DNA of 64,000 nucleotides from Enoplolaimus lenunculus (lineage: Eukaryota > Nematoda > Enoplea > Enoplida > Thoracostomopsidae). The DNA lies in assembly GCA_030248215.1 (NCBI GenBank), contig JASANG010000858.1:1-64000 (forward strand). The letters run 5' to 3'. Both the position numbers and the translations under genes were made by a program. Below are positions 21,235 through 30,766 of this stretch, piece by piece (within the stretch, counting starts at the first letter, position 1; each line of letters begins with the position of its first letter). The notes beneath the pieces are model-generated. The model made no database searches and was not told the origin of the DNA. It saw nothing but the letters and a program-made list of their open reading frames with translations.

Positions 21235-22526
21235 TAAGGTTGAGCGTAACTGTGGGTGGAACGCGTACAAGAGTCCTTTGTTTTCTTCTGGTTTTTTGTA
21301 TTATAATCCATGTCCAAATTATCTTCAACAACTGGCGGAAGCTTTTTCTCATGATCATCGTTTCGTTCATCACGATAGCTACCGACTAAAATATGAAAAA
21401 CAGCAGCACAAACAAACGCATCGTTGGCAGCGTACTCAATCTGTTGTTGCGAGAGTTGTTCGCTGCTCCAATCAGTTAAAAGCACGGGCAAATGTTCTTT
21501 TTTCGACCGTAGAGGCTGTCTAAGAAACTTGTGCGCCAAATACTTTGTACTGCTCCGAATAACTCGTTTCCGCTTGGGCTTCACTGGAGAAGAATCCGCT
21601 AAGTTAGCTTGAGCGCTGTCGGCCTGCCGTGATATCCAATCAAAATACAAAAACCGCAAATCAAAAAACGATTTAAATGTTGAATTTGGAAACCAATCAC
21701 GTTTAAGTAGACAAGCATCGTTAGCAACATTAATTCCAACCTGAAAAAAATTACCACACAATCAATATTACTCTTAGCGACGTTACAGTATTATAAGCAT
21801 ATTCCGAAACCTAAACCTCAATAAGGATAAGTGTTAATCTGAAGTCATATAAGAAAATTTTCTCACTCTCACTAATCAGCAGTTTTCATTCTAAAGCGTG
21901 TAAAAGTGTCCATTTACCTTTGTTACGTTTCGATTTTCCAACACGTCCGATATAAGCTGTTTCAAAGCAGAATCGGCGTGACACAACGGAATAATTGCAA
22001 CCAAACCGTTCGGGGTCGCTAACTGCAACGTCGCTACTTTGCTGCGAGCTTCGCGCTCCTGAATCAATAAAGAAAGAAAATACAATCATTTAGGGCATTT
22101 GTATGATCGACAGCTCATTTCCGCTAAAACAGATTCAAATTAGTTAAATATGACATAATAACCACTGAATATTATCTAAAGTTTATAAGAATAATTTCAT
22201 TCACTTGAACACTAGAAACATACGCCATCCCTTCGCCAAGTAGCGCCTGGCATCTGGCTGTTTTACATTAACCTCCATCTATGAATTGTTGTAATTTACT
22301 GGTACCGTGATCAAATATTTTGCGCATTACATCAAATACAAAGAATTACCCACAGCAAAACCCCTTACAAACTATTCACTTCTACGGTAAGTTCAATCTG
22401 TTGCAAAAAATTCGACGGAGTCCATTCACAGTCGCATCCCAAAACACATCCGGTTTGGTGTTGTGATTGCATGAGTAATTCATGTTTAACAACGTTCCAT
22501 TCATGCTCGCTATGAATAATTTCAAC
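21234..22526 (-). CDS. EXD2: EXD2-like 3'-5' exonuclease (5' exons missing)
   Basis: EXD2 is a DEDDy exonuclease of the WRN/RNase D fold, placed in DNA end resection and mitochondrial RNA work. Three exons join in phase 0: 22526-22386, 22058-21918 and 21740-21234. The first contains HSEHEWNVVKHELL and GCDCEW, the Exo I motif with the D-x-E metal ligands. The second has KVATLQLATPNGLVAIIPL, close to human EXD2. The third starts VGINVANDACLLKRDW (Exo II) and ends its domain with IEYAANDAFVCAAVF, whose tyrosine and aspartate are Exo III. The DLRFL and TDWSSEQLS segments also follow the family. About 60 residues of low-conservation tail precede the stop at 21234-21236. The N-terminal exons upstream of 22526 were not found. 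A family A fragment abuts the first exon, and a tandem copy follows the gene. Confidence 0.88.
21770..21850 (-). mobile_element. Family A fragment in EXD2 intron
   Basis: GCGACGTTACAGTATTATAA, then CATATTCCGAAACCTAAACC, matches an inverted right end followed by decayed core units. The other end is lost. Confidence 0.4.
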
Positions 22527-22528
22527 TC

Positions 22529-22594
22529 TTGTAACAGAGTAAGCTTAAGTTTTACACTCATACTACTGTGACGTCCCTTTTCTATACATTGGCC
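22529..22594 (+). mobile_element. Family A fragment joined to the EXD2 exon
   Basis: GTAACAGAGTAAGCTTAAGT matches the family's left-centre block, and CCCTTTTCTATACATTGGCC is its right end. The core and left end are deleted. Read on the minus strand, the block CTTACTCTGTTACAAG directly precedes the coding sequence at 22526, so the EXD2 splice acceptor lies in transposon-derived DNA. Confidence 0.7.
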
Positions 22595-23059
22595 CCAGTA
22601 AATATCAGTTATTCGAAAGGTTTATACAAAATATCGGAACCGGAAACGTTATCAGTTCATTGCCGGATATTTAAATTGGAACCCAATATTCGGCCGCCCC
22701 ACTGGAGAATTAATCTTGTTGATGACGGTACTCAGATGAGATGCTTGCACCTTTGGTCAGCTGCAATTACGATTCTATCTTATTTCAAAATAAATAACAA
22801 AATAATATTAGTAGGTATTTAATAATAAACCATAACTGATTACAGTACCGGATGTTGATGTAGTTCGTGTGCATCCGGATGCAAAATTGCAAAATCTATT
22901 CAACCGTTGAGGCTCGCTTTGTTCAATACACAACAGTACTGTTGCGCAGCGACTCAGCCGAAAAAACATTTCCGCCTTTGTGAAATATCACCTATCAACA
23001 GACGTTCGAACAGCACATTAAGTTGTAAAAACAAGCAAAGTTTAATTAAACTTGCCTAA

Positions 23060-23359
23060 GGCCCCATTCACACGTGCAAGGTTTTGCAGCAAAAACTTGC
23101 ACGTGCAACTTGCATGTGCAAGATTGCTCACAAAGCAGCTTTGAATTTCTTGCAGCTGCAAAATATTCACTGGAATTCATGCTATTGAACTTAATTCGCA
23201 GCTGTGAATGCAGTTGCAAGTCACTCGAATTTCTTGCACCTGCAGTTTGATTGGTCAATAGGAATGTTCCTTAGAAAATACTTACATGCAGCGCAAATAT
23301 TTCGTGCAAGTTGCTGCTGCGAGGTTTTGTTGCAAAAGCTTACACGTGTGAATGGGGCA
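23060..23359. mobile_element. PIF/Harbinger-like MITE, complete
   Basis: Ends GGCCCCATTCACACGTGCAA and TACACGTGTGAATGGGGCA are inverted. TAA flanks both sides (23057-23059 and 23360-23362), the 3-bp T-W-A target duplication usual for PIF/Harbinger. The 300-bp interior is rich in GCAGCTGCAA and GTGCAAG words. Confidence 0.8.
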
Positions 23360-23469
23360 TAAAAGTATTACTTTATACAATTTGCAAAACCGACAGCAAA
23401 CCAGATTACAAACACAAACAAAAGTTATATTAACAAATTATGCCAGAAAAAATACATAAATGCACGAAG

Positions 23470-23625
23470 TACATGTAATTCAGGCAATGCGCAGTGTTTG
23501 GCGTACCGTTTTGATCCGCAAATGAGGTCGACTGGAGTGGAAAGCGGGACACGCTTCTCAGTGCGCTTCAACGAAAGTCTTCGACCCCCACACCGAAAAT
23601 TTTCGGAACAATTTGTCGGTATCAA
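23470..23625. other. GC-richer block of unclear coding status
   Basis: This stretch is near 50% GC and is open on both strands for over 40 codons. On the plus strand, ATG at about 23524 starts MRSTGVESGTRFSVRFNESL. I cannot choose a strand, find splice partners or name a family. Confidence 0.25.
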
Positions 23626-23717
23626 AATTTATTTATTTCATCAAAACCGAAATTGAAATTGTAATTTTGTACGCCTAAAAATTCATAAAGGTACTTATAT
23701 ACAATAAATTCATTTAT

Positions 23718-23832
23718 CAATTGTAAAACGGTTATAGACAGCGCTAGTGGTACAGAACGTTCCAACGATCCATTATCCAATAGGACGATTCGAATTGATC
23801 TAGAAGTAACCACTCAGCTAAGCTACACCAGC
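23718..23832 (+). repeat. tRNA-related SINE-like unit, type 1
   Basis: AGCGCTAGTGGTACAGAACG and ACGATTCGAATTGATC resemble A and B boxes. AAGTAACCACTCAGCTAAGC follows. The same unit lies at 24215-24312 and, reversed, at about 27410-27512 and 28978-29078. Confidence 0.5.
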
Positions 23833-23954
23833 CAAATAAACTAAATTGCTTACTAATAAATGTTATCATGTGTTGTTCTAGACACAGTCAGTGGTCCTTG
23901 CTATATATGAGTATATAATACAAACTAAAACTTATAAATAGCAAATCACTCTTT

Positions 23955-24112
23955 CTATATGAACGATATGGCACAGTGGTATATATAGCGTATTGCGCTT
24001 TTTCACCAATGGCTTCTAGTATGAGTATCCGAAGATTAAACTTTTGTTAGGGATGTTACGATGGTGAAGGTACAAACACGGACCCCTTTAGGATTTTATT
24101 AGGGTGGTTCAA
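23955..24112 (+). repeat. tRNA-related SINE-like unit, type 2
   Basis: ATATGGCACAGTGGTATATA is an A-box-like start, similar to the one at 24515. The tail has GACCCCTTTAGGATTTTATT and GGTGGTTCAAATTCCGTACC, a motif repeated near 24.73 and 25.0-25.1 kb. Confidence 0.45.
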
Positions 24113-24214
24113 ATTCCGTACCTTCGCTAAAACATTAAATATATTATCTTTTAAAATACACAATAATCCAACTACTCACGCTACAAATCTGTTTTACAAT
24201 CTGAAGCATAGTGT

Positions 24215-24312
24215 AAAACGGTCGCAGACGGCGCCAGTGGCACATAATGTAAGAATACATTATCCGCTGGGACGATTTATCTTGAAGTAACCACGCAGCT
24301 AAGCTGCACCAT
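24215..24312 (+). repeat. tRNA-related SINE-like unit, type 1
   Basis: GACGGCGCCAGTGGCACATA and AGTAACCACGCAGCTAAGC match the unit at 23718 with moderate divergence. Confidence 0.5.
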
Positions 24313-24514
24313 ATAAATATACTAAGTTGCTTGCTTATACATTGCATCAATATTATATTACAAGAGTAGTATACACTTGTGTTAATAACATACCTAACCA
24401 TACAGTACTGTTGTATAGTTTCAATCAAGTTTTAACCCTCAGGTGTACTTACTATTTACTATATGAGTAATGTTAAAAATATTGAAATAGCAAAACTCCT
24501 TATCATAGGTAAGC

Positions 24515-25140
24515 GTTATGGCGCAGTGGCACAGAGCGTTTCCTTTCCAGCGAATGAATTCAGGTTCAATTCAAGCTGGTATTTCCTTTTGTAGCAAATT
24601 ACAAGCTCAACTCTGGCGTCAGAAACCTAAAGTTTAGCCGCCAAGGCACGGAAAGTGGATGCCTAAAGGAACTGAAAGAAAAGTGGTTTATCCTATACAT
24701 CTCGACTAGCTGATTTCAATGGCGTAGGTACGGAATCTGGGCCCCTCTAGGATTTTGATAAAAAGTGGTCCATCCTATAGATCTCGATAAAATGAATTCA
24801 ACAGTACCATTTTTATGGCTGCACGACAAACGATTCAGGTTTATTCTTTACACAAATTTGATTGTTCTTTGTACATGTTTTATATGGTAAAAACTTAAAA
24901 TTTAAAGGGTCATAAGTATGAACCCGGGGGTCCTGCAGCGCTAAAAATGGCACCGTTGAACTTAGCGCGTCGAAATCTATAAAATAAACTATTTTTATTA
25001 AATTCCAAGGGGTCCATATTCCATACCTCCACCGAGTTCAATTTGGTACGCGGTTGTGTTGTACATGTTTTATAAACAACTTTTTATTAAAATCCTAGGG
25101 GGTCCAGGTTCAGACACCTCCGCCGTTAACCACTCCCTGT
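24515..25140 (+). repeat. tRNA-related SINE-like unit with long repetitive body
   Basis: TATGGCGCAGTGGCACAGAG is a good A box and CAGGTTCAATTCAAGC a good B box 45 bp on. The body repeats GGTCCATCCTATA and CTAGG-GGTCC-GGTTC motifs up to about 25.13 kb. The right end is unclear, and several units may be joined. Confidence 0.45.
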
Positions 25141-25539
25141 TGTATAGGCGCGGGGTAGGTGATTTACACCTTGCCATTGTTCATTAAAACATTTCCTGAC
25201 GAAAGGACATTCTGAACCAATTCTTTGCGGTGCAGCTGTTACTTTTGAAAGGGAAATTCACTCAATGGATTAACAAATTCCATATCCGAAGCTATGCTTT
25301 TATAACGGCGCGACAGGATATTAATTTACTGGATACTGGAAGGAACCGGATACGGACCGAGGCGAATTCAGAAACTTCTGACTTGGGGCGGGGTAATAAT
25401 TGTAATGAAATGCAAAATTGGGACCTTATGTTATCATTACAAATTTTTCTGAGGTAGAAGAATTGTAAGGTAGGGACCTCATCATTTTATCACAAAAAGT
25501 TTCTGACGGAAAAAATTCTGAAAGGAAAAGATTGTGAGG

Positions 25540-25732
25540 TATCCGGTAGGTTTATAGCGGATGCCGGAACCGGATACAGATATAACTTTTTGCCGGATAT
25601 TAAACCAGAACCGGATACATGGCGGCAGGGTGCGAGCGATCGAATATCCGGTTCCAGTTTAATATCCGGCAAAAACTGATATCCGTATCCGGTTTCGGTA
25701 TCCAGTATAAACCTATCGGATACCGGATTGTT
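25540..25732. repeat. Inverted repeat of TATCCGG words (possible foldback element)
   Basis: GGTATCCGGTAGGTTTATAG at the left is inverted relative to CTATCGGATACCGG at the right. TTTTTGCCGGATATTAAACC is inverted relative to GTTTAATATCCGGCAAAAA. The arms are about 80 bp and the loop holds GCAGGGTGCGA. Related TATCCGG sequence lies at 25945-26035, 40.8-40.93 and 47.0-47.34 kb. Confidence 0.65.
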
Positions 25733-26053
25733 TTGTACAAGTGAACGCCTTTAACATCTTGCTGCGATTACATTTCCGGGCAAGTAGTCAAGAAGTTCAA
25801 GTTTTGAACTCATGTAAGCGAGTGAGAGTTAAACGCGTTTTGGTGTTAAATAATTTCAGTTATCAGCAGCAAATTATGAAGTTTAACAGACCAAAACCTT
25901 GCGCACGCTTGAAATACAGCAAAACATCATTTTAGCATATACAATATCCGGTACCCGGCTCCTCTTCCGGTAAAAACATTCAGTATCCGTATTCGGTTCC
26001 GGTACCAGGTACATTAACGTCCGTTCGCACCCTGCATGGTGGTTAAAAATTTT

Positions 26054-26210
26054 CGCCACTGTAAGGGTCAGGGTCGTAACAGTAGTATAAGCATACTCAG
26101 AAGCCTAAGCCTAAGCGTAAGGATAACACTATATCTAAAAATATAGCCTACTCCTAAGCAAAAATGAATAATCTAAAGGTTAAGCTTACTACAAAGCTGT
26201 CCAACGGAAA
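26054..26210 (-). mobile_element. Family A copy at left edge of tandem duplication
   Basis: GTCAGGGTCGTAACAGTAGT, then CCTAAGCCTAAGCG and CTCCTAAGCAAAAA. It continues into the duplicated unit through AAAGGTTAAGCTTACTACAA. Confidence 0.65.
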
Positions 26211-26481
26211 AAACTGTCGGCAGTTGATTTATAAATGTGCAAAATCTTTCATACCATCGAAGAATATTGAGTTTTGGACAGGGACGATTCCAACTCCAGT
26301 AAAAGCGTTTTTTCTTGCTTGTAGAAATTTCGAGAGAGAATACATCAGCTCACCTCTATCGTTCTTCTTGAATATGCCCCTGGTTTTGGATTAGAGCTGT
26401 CTTACGAACTTTGAAATATCCTGTTAATTCCTTCCTACAGGTCAAAGTGTGTCGCTTTTACTCACTATGCATCTCACAATC

Positions 26482-26632
26482 CGGACCCGTAGCCAGTTCA
26501 CCTTGTTAGTGGGAATCTAAAAAAATTTCAGGACAGGCGTACAAGGATTTTCGATACCTTGCAAAGTTTAAAATTACCTACGGGGGCCAAAATTTTCACA
26601 GGGAGGCTGAGTTCCTGCCTGTGACTACAGGC
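26482..26632. mobile_element. hAT-like MITE (CGGACCCGTAGCC end), unit 1 copy
   Basis: CGGACCCGTAGCCAGTTCACC and CCTGTGACTACAGGCCCG are inverted ends around about 150 bp. A clear target duplication is not seen. Confidence 0.6.
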
Positions 26633-26716
26633 CCGGCGATCGCAAAAAGCTTACGTTATAAAACCGAATTAGAATCCTGGATGCGCTCTCGCAGGCAAAA
26701 GAACTGCGATAACAAT

Positions 26717-27006
26717 CACTAGCGGATCCAAAGAGGACAGGGCGTACGCCCTCCCGTCAGCCATTTTTAGCGATAAAATGGTAAGGTCGACACCTTATAA
26801 TTTTTCCCTCCCAGAATTATTGTTGTAAAAAAAGTGATAAGGTCCTTACCATACAATTGACCTCTCAGAAATTTTTTGTGATATAAGGTTCCTTCCTACC
26901 TTACACTTTTTCCCCTTCAGAAAATTTTTGATGATTAAACGATAAGGTCCCTCCCTTCCCTCCCTTCCCTACCTCCCAATTGTTCTCTCCACAAAATTTT
27001 TTGCTG
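26717..27006 (+). mobile_element. CACTAGCGGAT repeat, unit 1 copy
   Basis: It begins CACTAGCGGATCCAAAGAGG, followed by GGGCGTACGCCCTCCCGTC and four variants of a RTAAGGTYC-CC-TTA-AATTTT motif. It is homologous to 2026-2230. Confidence 0.5.
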
Positions 27007-27147
27007 AAAAATTGCCTTTTATAAACATCTATCAGCACGCTTCCGTCAGCAGTTGCTGTCCGCCGCTACTAACAAATAACTTATTTCATTTCAGTTGCCT
27101 CAAGAATAATTCATTCATAAAACCGAAAATCATACAACGAACAACAC

Positions 27148-27206
27148 AGAATTGAACCGGTAACCTCAAAGCTAAAAGCCTAACCAAGCCACGCCGTCAT
27201 CAAAAA
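27148..27206 (-). repeat. tRNA-related SINE head, unit 1 copy
   Basis: On the minus strand GGCGTGGCTTGGTTAGGC is an A box and ACCGGTTCAATTC a B box. The body is not clear. Confidence 0.5.
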
Positions 27207-27409
27207 CGTAAAAGAATACTGAGATATATTAACTTGCGTACGTAAATATACACAGAAAACTAAAACATGTACACATCATCAACAACAACAACAAACGTTA
27301 CAAAAGACTGTAGACTGACAGATAATACACATTATTATGACACACAATAACGTATTCAACATCGGTAACGTATCTACTGCTTTATAAACAGTTTCTGAAC
27401 AGTCGCACT

Positions 27410-27512
27410 CGGCGCAGCTTAGCTGAGTGGTTACTTCTATAAACAAATCATTTGACTACCGACCATTGTGGATTATCCGTACCACTGGCGCTGTCTGTTG
27501 CTTTTGTGATCG
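27410..27512 (-). repeat. tRNA-related SINE-like unit type 1, reversed, unit 1 copy
   Basis: On the minus strand it reads CAGCGCCAGTGGTACGGATA and then AGTAACCACTCAGCTAAGC, as at 23718. Confidence 0.5.
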
Positions 27513-27657
27513 TAAAAAATTGATAACAAGCAGACGGCTTTGTACAAATGCGCAAAACTTTGCGAATGCAACAAATTTTCTTTTCATAAAACAATCACGT
27601 TTATGTTCTTTGAAATTATTGTAAAACAAAACTAGAGCAGCTGCGGTTCTAGAACAT

Positions 27658-27806
27658 GGCCCATGTATATGTATAGAACATGGCCGGATCTGTAGTATAA
27701 GCCTATTCCTAAGCCTAAGTCGAAGCGTATAGATGAGCCTACTCCTAAGCAAAAATGAATAACCTAAAGGTTAAGCTTACTACATAACTGTCCAACGGAA
27801 AAAACT
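27658..27806 (-). mobile_element. Family A copy at the duplication junction
   Basis: GGCCCATGTATATGTATAG leads into CCTAAGCCTAAGTCGAAGCG and GCCTACTCCTAAGCAAAAAT. Its left half matches the copy at 29224 and its right half the copy at 26054, so it looks like a recombinant of the two. Confidence 0.75.
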
Positions 27807-28071
27807 GTCCGCAGTTGATTTATAAATGTGCAAAATCTTTCATACCATCGAAGAATATTGAGTTTTGGTCAGGGACGATTCCAACTCCAGTAAAAGCGTT
27901 TTTTCTTGTTTGTAGAAATTTTGACTGGGGATATATCACCTCACCTCTATCGTTCTTCTTGAATACGCCCCTGGTTTTGGATTGGAGCTGTCTTACAACT
28001 TTGAAATATCCTGTTAATTCTATCCTACAGGTCACAGCGTGTCGTTTTTACTCACTACGCAACACACAATC

Positions 28072-28222
28072 CGGACCCGTAGCCACTTCACCTTGTTAGT
28101 GGGAAGCTAAAAAAATTTCAGGACAGGCATACAAGGATTTTCGATAACTTACAAAGTTTAAAATTTTCTACGGGGCCCAAAACTTTTTCAGGGAGGCTGA
28201 GTTCCTGCCTGTGACTAAAGGC
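28072..28222. mobile_element. hAT-like MITE, unit 2 copy
   Basis: CGGACCCGTAGCCACTTCACC and CCTGTGACTAAAGGCCCG are the ends. Confidence 0.6.
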
Positions 28223-28306
28223 CCGGTGATCACAAAAAGCTTACGTTATATAACCGAATTAGAATCCTGGATACGCTCTCGCAGGCAAAAGAACTGCGAA
28301 AACAAT

Positions 28307-28578
28307 CACTAGCGGATCCAGAGAGGACAGGGCGTACGCCCTCCCGTCAGAAATTTTTAGTGATAAAATGGTAAGGTCGACACCTTATAATTTTTCTCTC
28401 CCAGAATTATTGTTGTAAAAAAGTGATAAGGTCCTTACCATACAAATGTCCCCTCACAAATTTTTTGTGATATAAGGTTCCTTCCTACCTTACACTTATT
28501 CCCCTTCCGAAAATTTTTGATGATAAAACGATAAGGTCCCTCCCTTCCCTACCTCCCAATTGTTCTCCCCACAAAATT
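28307..28578 (+). mobile_element. CACTAGCGGAT repeat, unit 2 copy
   Basis: CACTAGCGGATCCAGAGAGG followed by the same motif series as at 26717. Confidence 0.5.
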
Positions 28579-28727
28579 TTTTGCTGAAAAATTGCCTTTT
28601 ATAAACATCTATCAGCACGCTTCCGTTAGCAGTTGCTGTCAGCCGCTACTAACAAATAACTTATTTCATTTCAGTTGCCTCAAGAATAATTCATTCACAA
28701 ACCTGAAAATCATACAGCGAACAAGAA

Positions 28728-28782
28728 AGAATTGAACCGGTAACCTCAAAATCAAAAGTCCAACCAAGCCATGCCGTCATCA
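28728..28782 (-). repeat. tRNA-related SINE head, unit 2 copy
   Basis: On the minus strand GGCATGGCTTGGTTGGAC and ACCGGTTCAATTC are the A- and B-like boxes. Confidence 0.45.
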
Positions 28783-28977
28783 ACAACGTACAATAATACT
28801 GAGATATATTAACATGCGTACGTAAATATACACAGAAAACTGAAAACATGTACACAAACAACAACAACAAACGTTACAAAAGACTGTAGACAGACAGATA
28901 ATACACATTATAATGGCAAACAATAACGTATCCAACATCGGTAACGTATCTACTGCTTTATAAACAGTTTCTGAACA

Positions 28978-29078
28978 ATCGCACTCGGCGCAGCTTAGCT
29001 GAGTGGTTACTTCTATAAACAAATCATTTGGCTTCCCACCATTCTGGATTATCCGTACCACTGGCGCTGTCTGCTGCT
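28978..29078 (-). repeat. tRNA-related SINE-like unit type 1, unit 2 copy
   Basis: Same unit as 27410-27512, carried by the duplication. Confidence 0.45.
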
Positions 29079-29223
29079 TTTATGATCGTAAAAAAATTGA
29101 TAGCAAGCAGACGGCTTTGTACAAATGCGCAAAACTTTGCGAATGCAACAAATTTTCTTTTCATAAAACAGTTCTTTGAAATTATTGTAAAACAAAACTA
29201 GAGCAGCTGCGGTTCTAGAACAT

Positions 29224-29428
29224 GGCCCATGTATATGTATAGAACATGGCCGGATCTGTAGTATAAGCATATTCCTAAGCCTAAGCCGAAGCGTATAGAT
29301 GAGCCTATTCCTAAGCCTGAGCCAAAGCGTATAGATGAGCCTATTCCTAAGCCTAAGCAAAAAATTGTTCTAAAGCTTGAACTATAGCCTCTCCGGAAAA
29401 CGATCCGGCCCTGTTCTATACGTGGGCC
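29224..29428 (-). mobile_element. Family A MITE, complete, right edge of duplication
   Basis: GGCCCATGTATATGTATAG and CCCTGTTCTATACGTGGGCC are the ends. Three blocks of CCTAAGC repeats lie inside. Flanks TAGAACAT (29216-29223) and TAGGACAT (29429-29436) match at 7 of 8. Confidence 0.85.
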
Positions 29429-29978
29429 TAGGACATTTACATAAGCTTGCACAAAGTCCTCGCGAGCGCAGCGAGCAGAAACCCAAACCCATTTTTGCAT
29501 CAAATATATTCAATCTCAACACAAAATGTTATCTATTATAAATTATGCCTTATGATCAATATGTTTGAAAAGATAATTGTGTGACAACCATATCTCAGCT
29601 ACCGGCAGTTAAAACAGCAAACTGTCTCGAAAAAGAGATCGATTCTAATAACACACTGGTGCAAGTGCAATTCCCTCGAGCCGGAGGTCAACGAAACTTG
29701 CCGGAGCCAGGGTGAGTCGAAATTAGGTAGTAAAAATGCTGGGTAATAGGGTAATTTCAGCCAATATCTGCAATATTTGTTAAGTTGTTGGTTGTTGGTT
29801 TTAAGCTAATCTTCTGCGAAATTTCTTTTCTCAAAATTGTGACAAAAGTAATCCGAAACGCACTGAACAAATAATTTTTTGAAATTATGCAAATTTTACT
29901 ACCAAAATTGCCGGAACCTCCGGCAAAAATTCTACCGAAGCCGTACTACCGGGTGTACACAGGTACACCGTGTTTCAG

Positions 29979-30120
29979 CAAATGTTTCGAAGGAATTGCT
30001 CAAGCAAGTCTCGTACTTAAGCCCATGCAAACGCCTGTTTTACCATTGTTTGGGACAGTTGTGGAAATGGATGTTCGACCAGATCCACCCTCCACAGCAC
30101 TGATTGCACTGTTTCAATGA
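29979..30120 (+). CDS. Candidate terminal exon, unidentified
   Basis: After an acceptor GTGTTTCAG a frame runs 46 codons to TGA at 30118-30120. The peptide includes CFEGIAQASLVLKPMQTPVL and FGTVVEMDVRPDPPSTAL. The block is richer in GC than its flanks. I know no family for it, and the flanking sequence is dispersed repeat. Confidence 0.3.
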
Positions 30121-30588
30121 TGTTCACAGTCTGAAGTAATTAAGGTGTGTTACAGATGTATGTAACGCTCAAGAAACCAAATGACACTCGATACTCATCA
30201 TTGTCGTTGACATTTATTTGTGTAAAAATTTAACAAAAAATGCAAGAACTACATAAAGCCCATCATCCAAAAGCAAAAACTATACGCTTAAAATAGGGTT
30301 TAATTGGTTACCAACCGGATACAACCGGAGGTCTGTCTCCGACTGTAGCAGAACACCGGCCTCTGACTCCGGTCGAATTTTTGTCGGAGGTGCCGTAAAT
30401 TTCGGTAATAAAATTTCGCATAATTTTACCAAATTTACCTGTTCAAAACTGTGTCTGGTCATTCGCAGCATAATTTAATACAACAACAGTAATTTAAAAC
30501 CTAGATGCCTGCACTGTAAGACCATAAAAACCTTTCCACTTGTTTCACAGCATCATGTTCCAGCCCTTAAAATGATGTTTAAATTGTC

Positions 30589-30758
30589 GGCTCATGTAAA
30601 TATCAGTGGCGGAACGTTTTTCTGCGGGACTGCAATAGTGTATATGCTTAAAGTTGAAACTAAACTTTTTTGCTTAGGCTTTGGTAAAAGTTCATTTTTA
30701 CGCTTAGGCTTACGAATATGCTTATACTACTATTAATGCCCTGTTCTATACATTGGCC
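30589..30758 (+). mobile_element. Family A MITE, complete
   Basis: GGCTCATGTAAATATCAGTG and CCCTGTTCTATACATTGGCC are the ends. The core is reduced to a few TTAGGC units. Flanks AAATTGTC (30581-30588) and AAATTATC (30759-30766) match at 7 of 8. This is the last family A copy before a gap of about 19 kb. Confidence 0.88.
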
Positions 30759-30766
30759 AAATTATC

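Larger units (their letters stand above)
26146..27736. repeat. Tandem duplication, unit 1 (1591 bp)
   Basis: The unit begins inside a family A element at GCCTACTCCTAAGCA and repeats nearly base for base as unit 2 at 27737-29301. It contains a hAT-like MITE, a CACTAGCGGAT repeat, a TTCCCTCCC-rich stretch and two reversed tRNA-like units. Differences are single bases and short indels, so the event is fairly recent. Confidence 0.9.
27737..29301. repeat. Tandem duplication, unit 2 (1565 bp)
   Basis: Second copy of the unit at 26146-27736, 26 bp shorter through small indels. The paired internal features are at 28072-28222, 28307-28578, 28728-28782 and 28978-29078. Confidence 0.9.
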
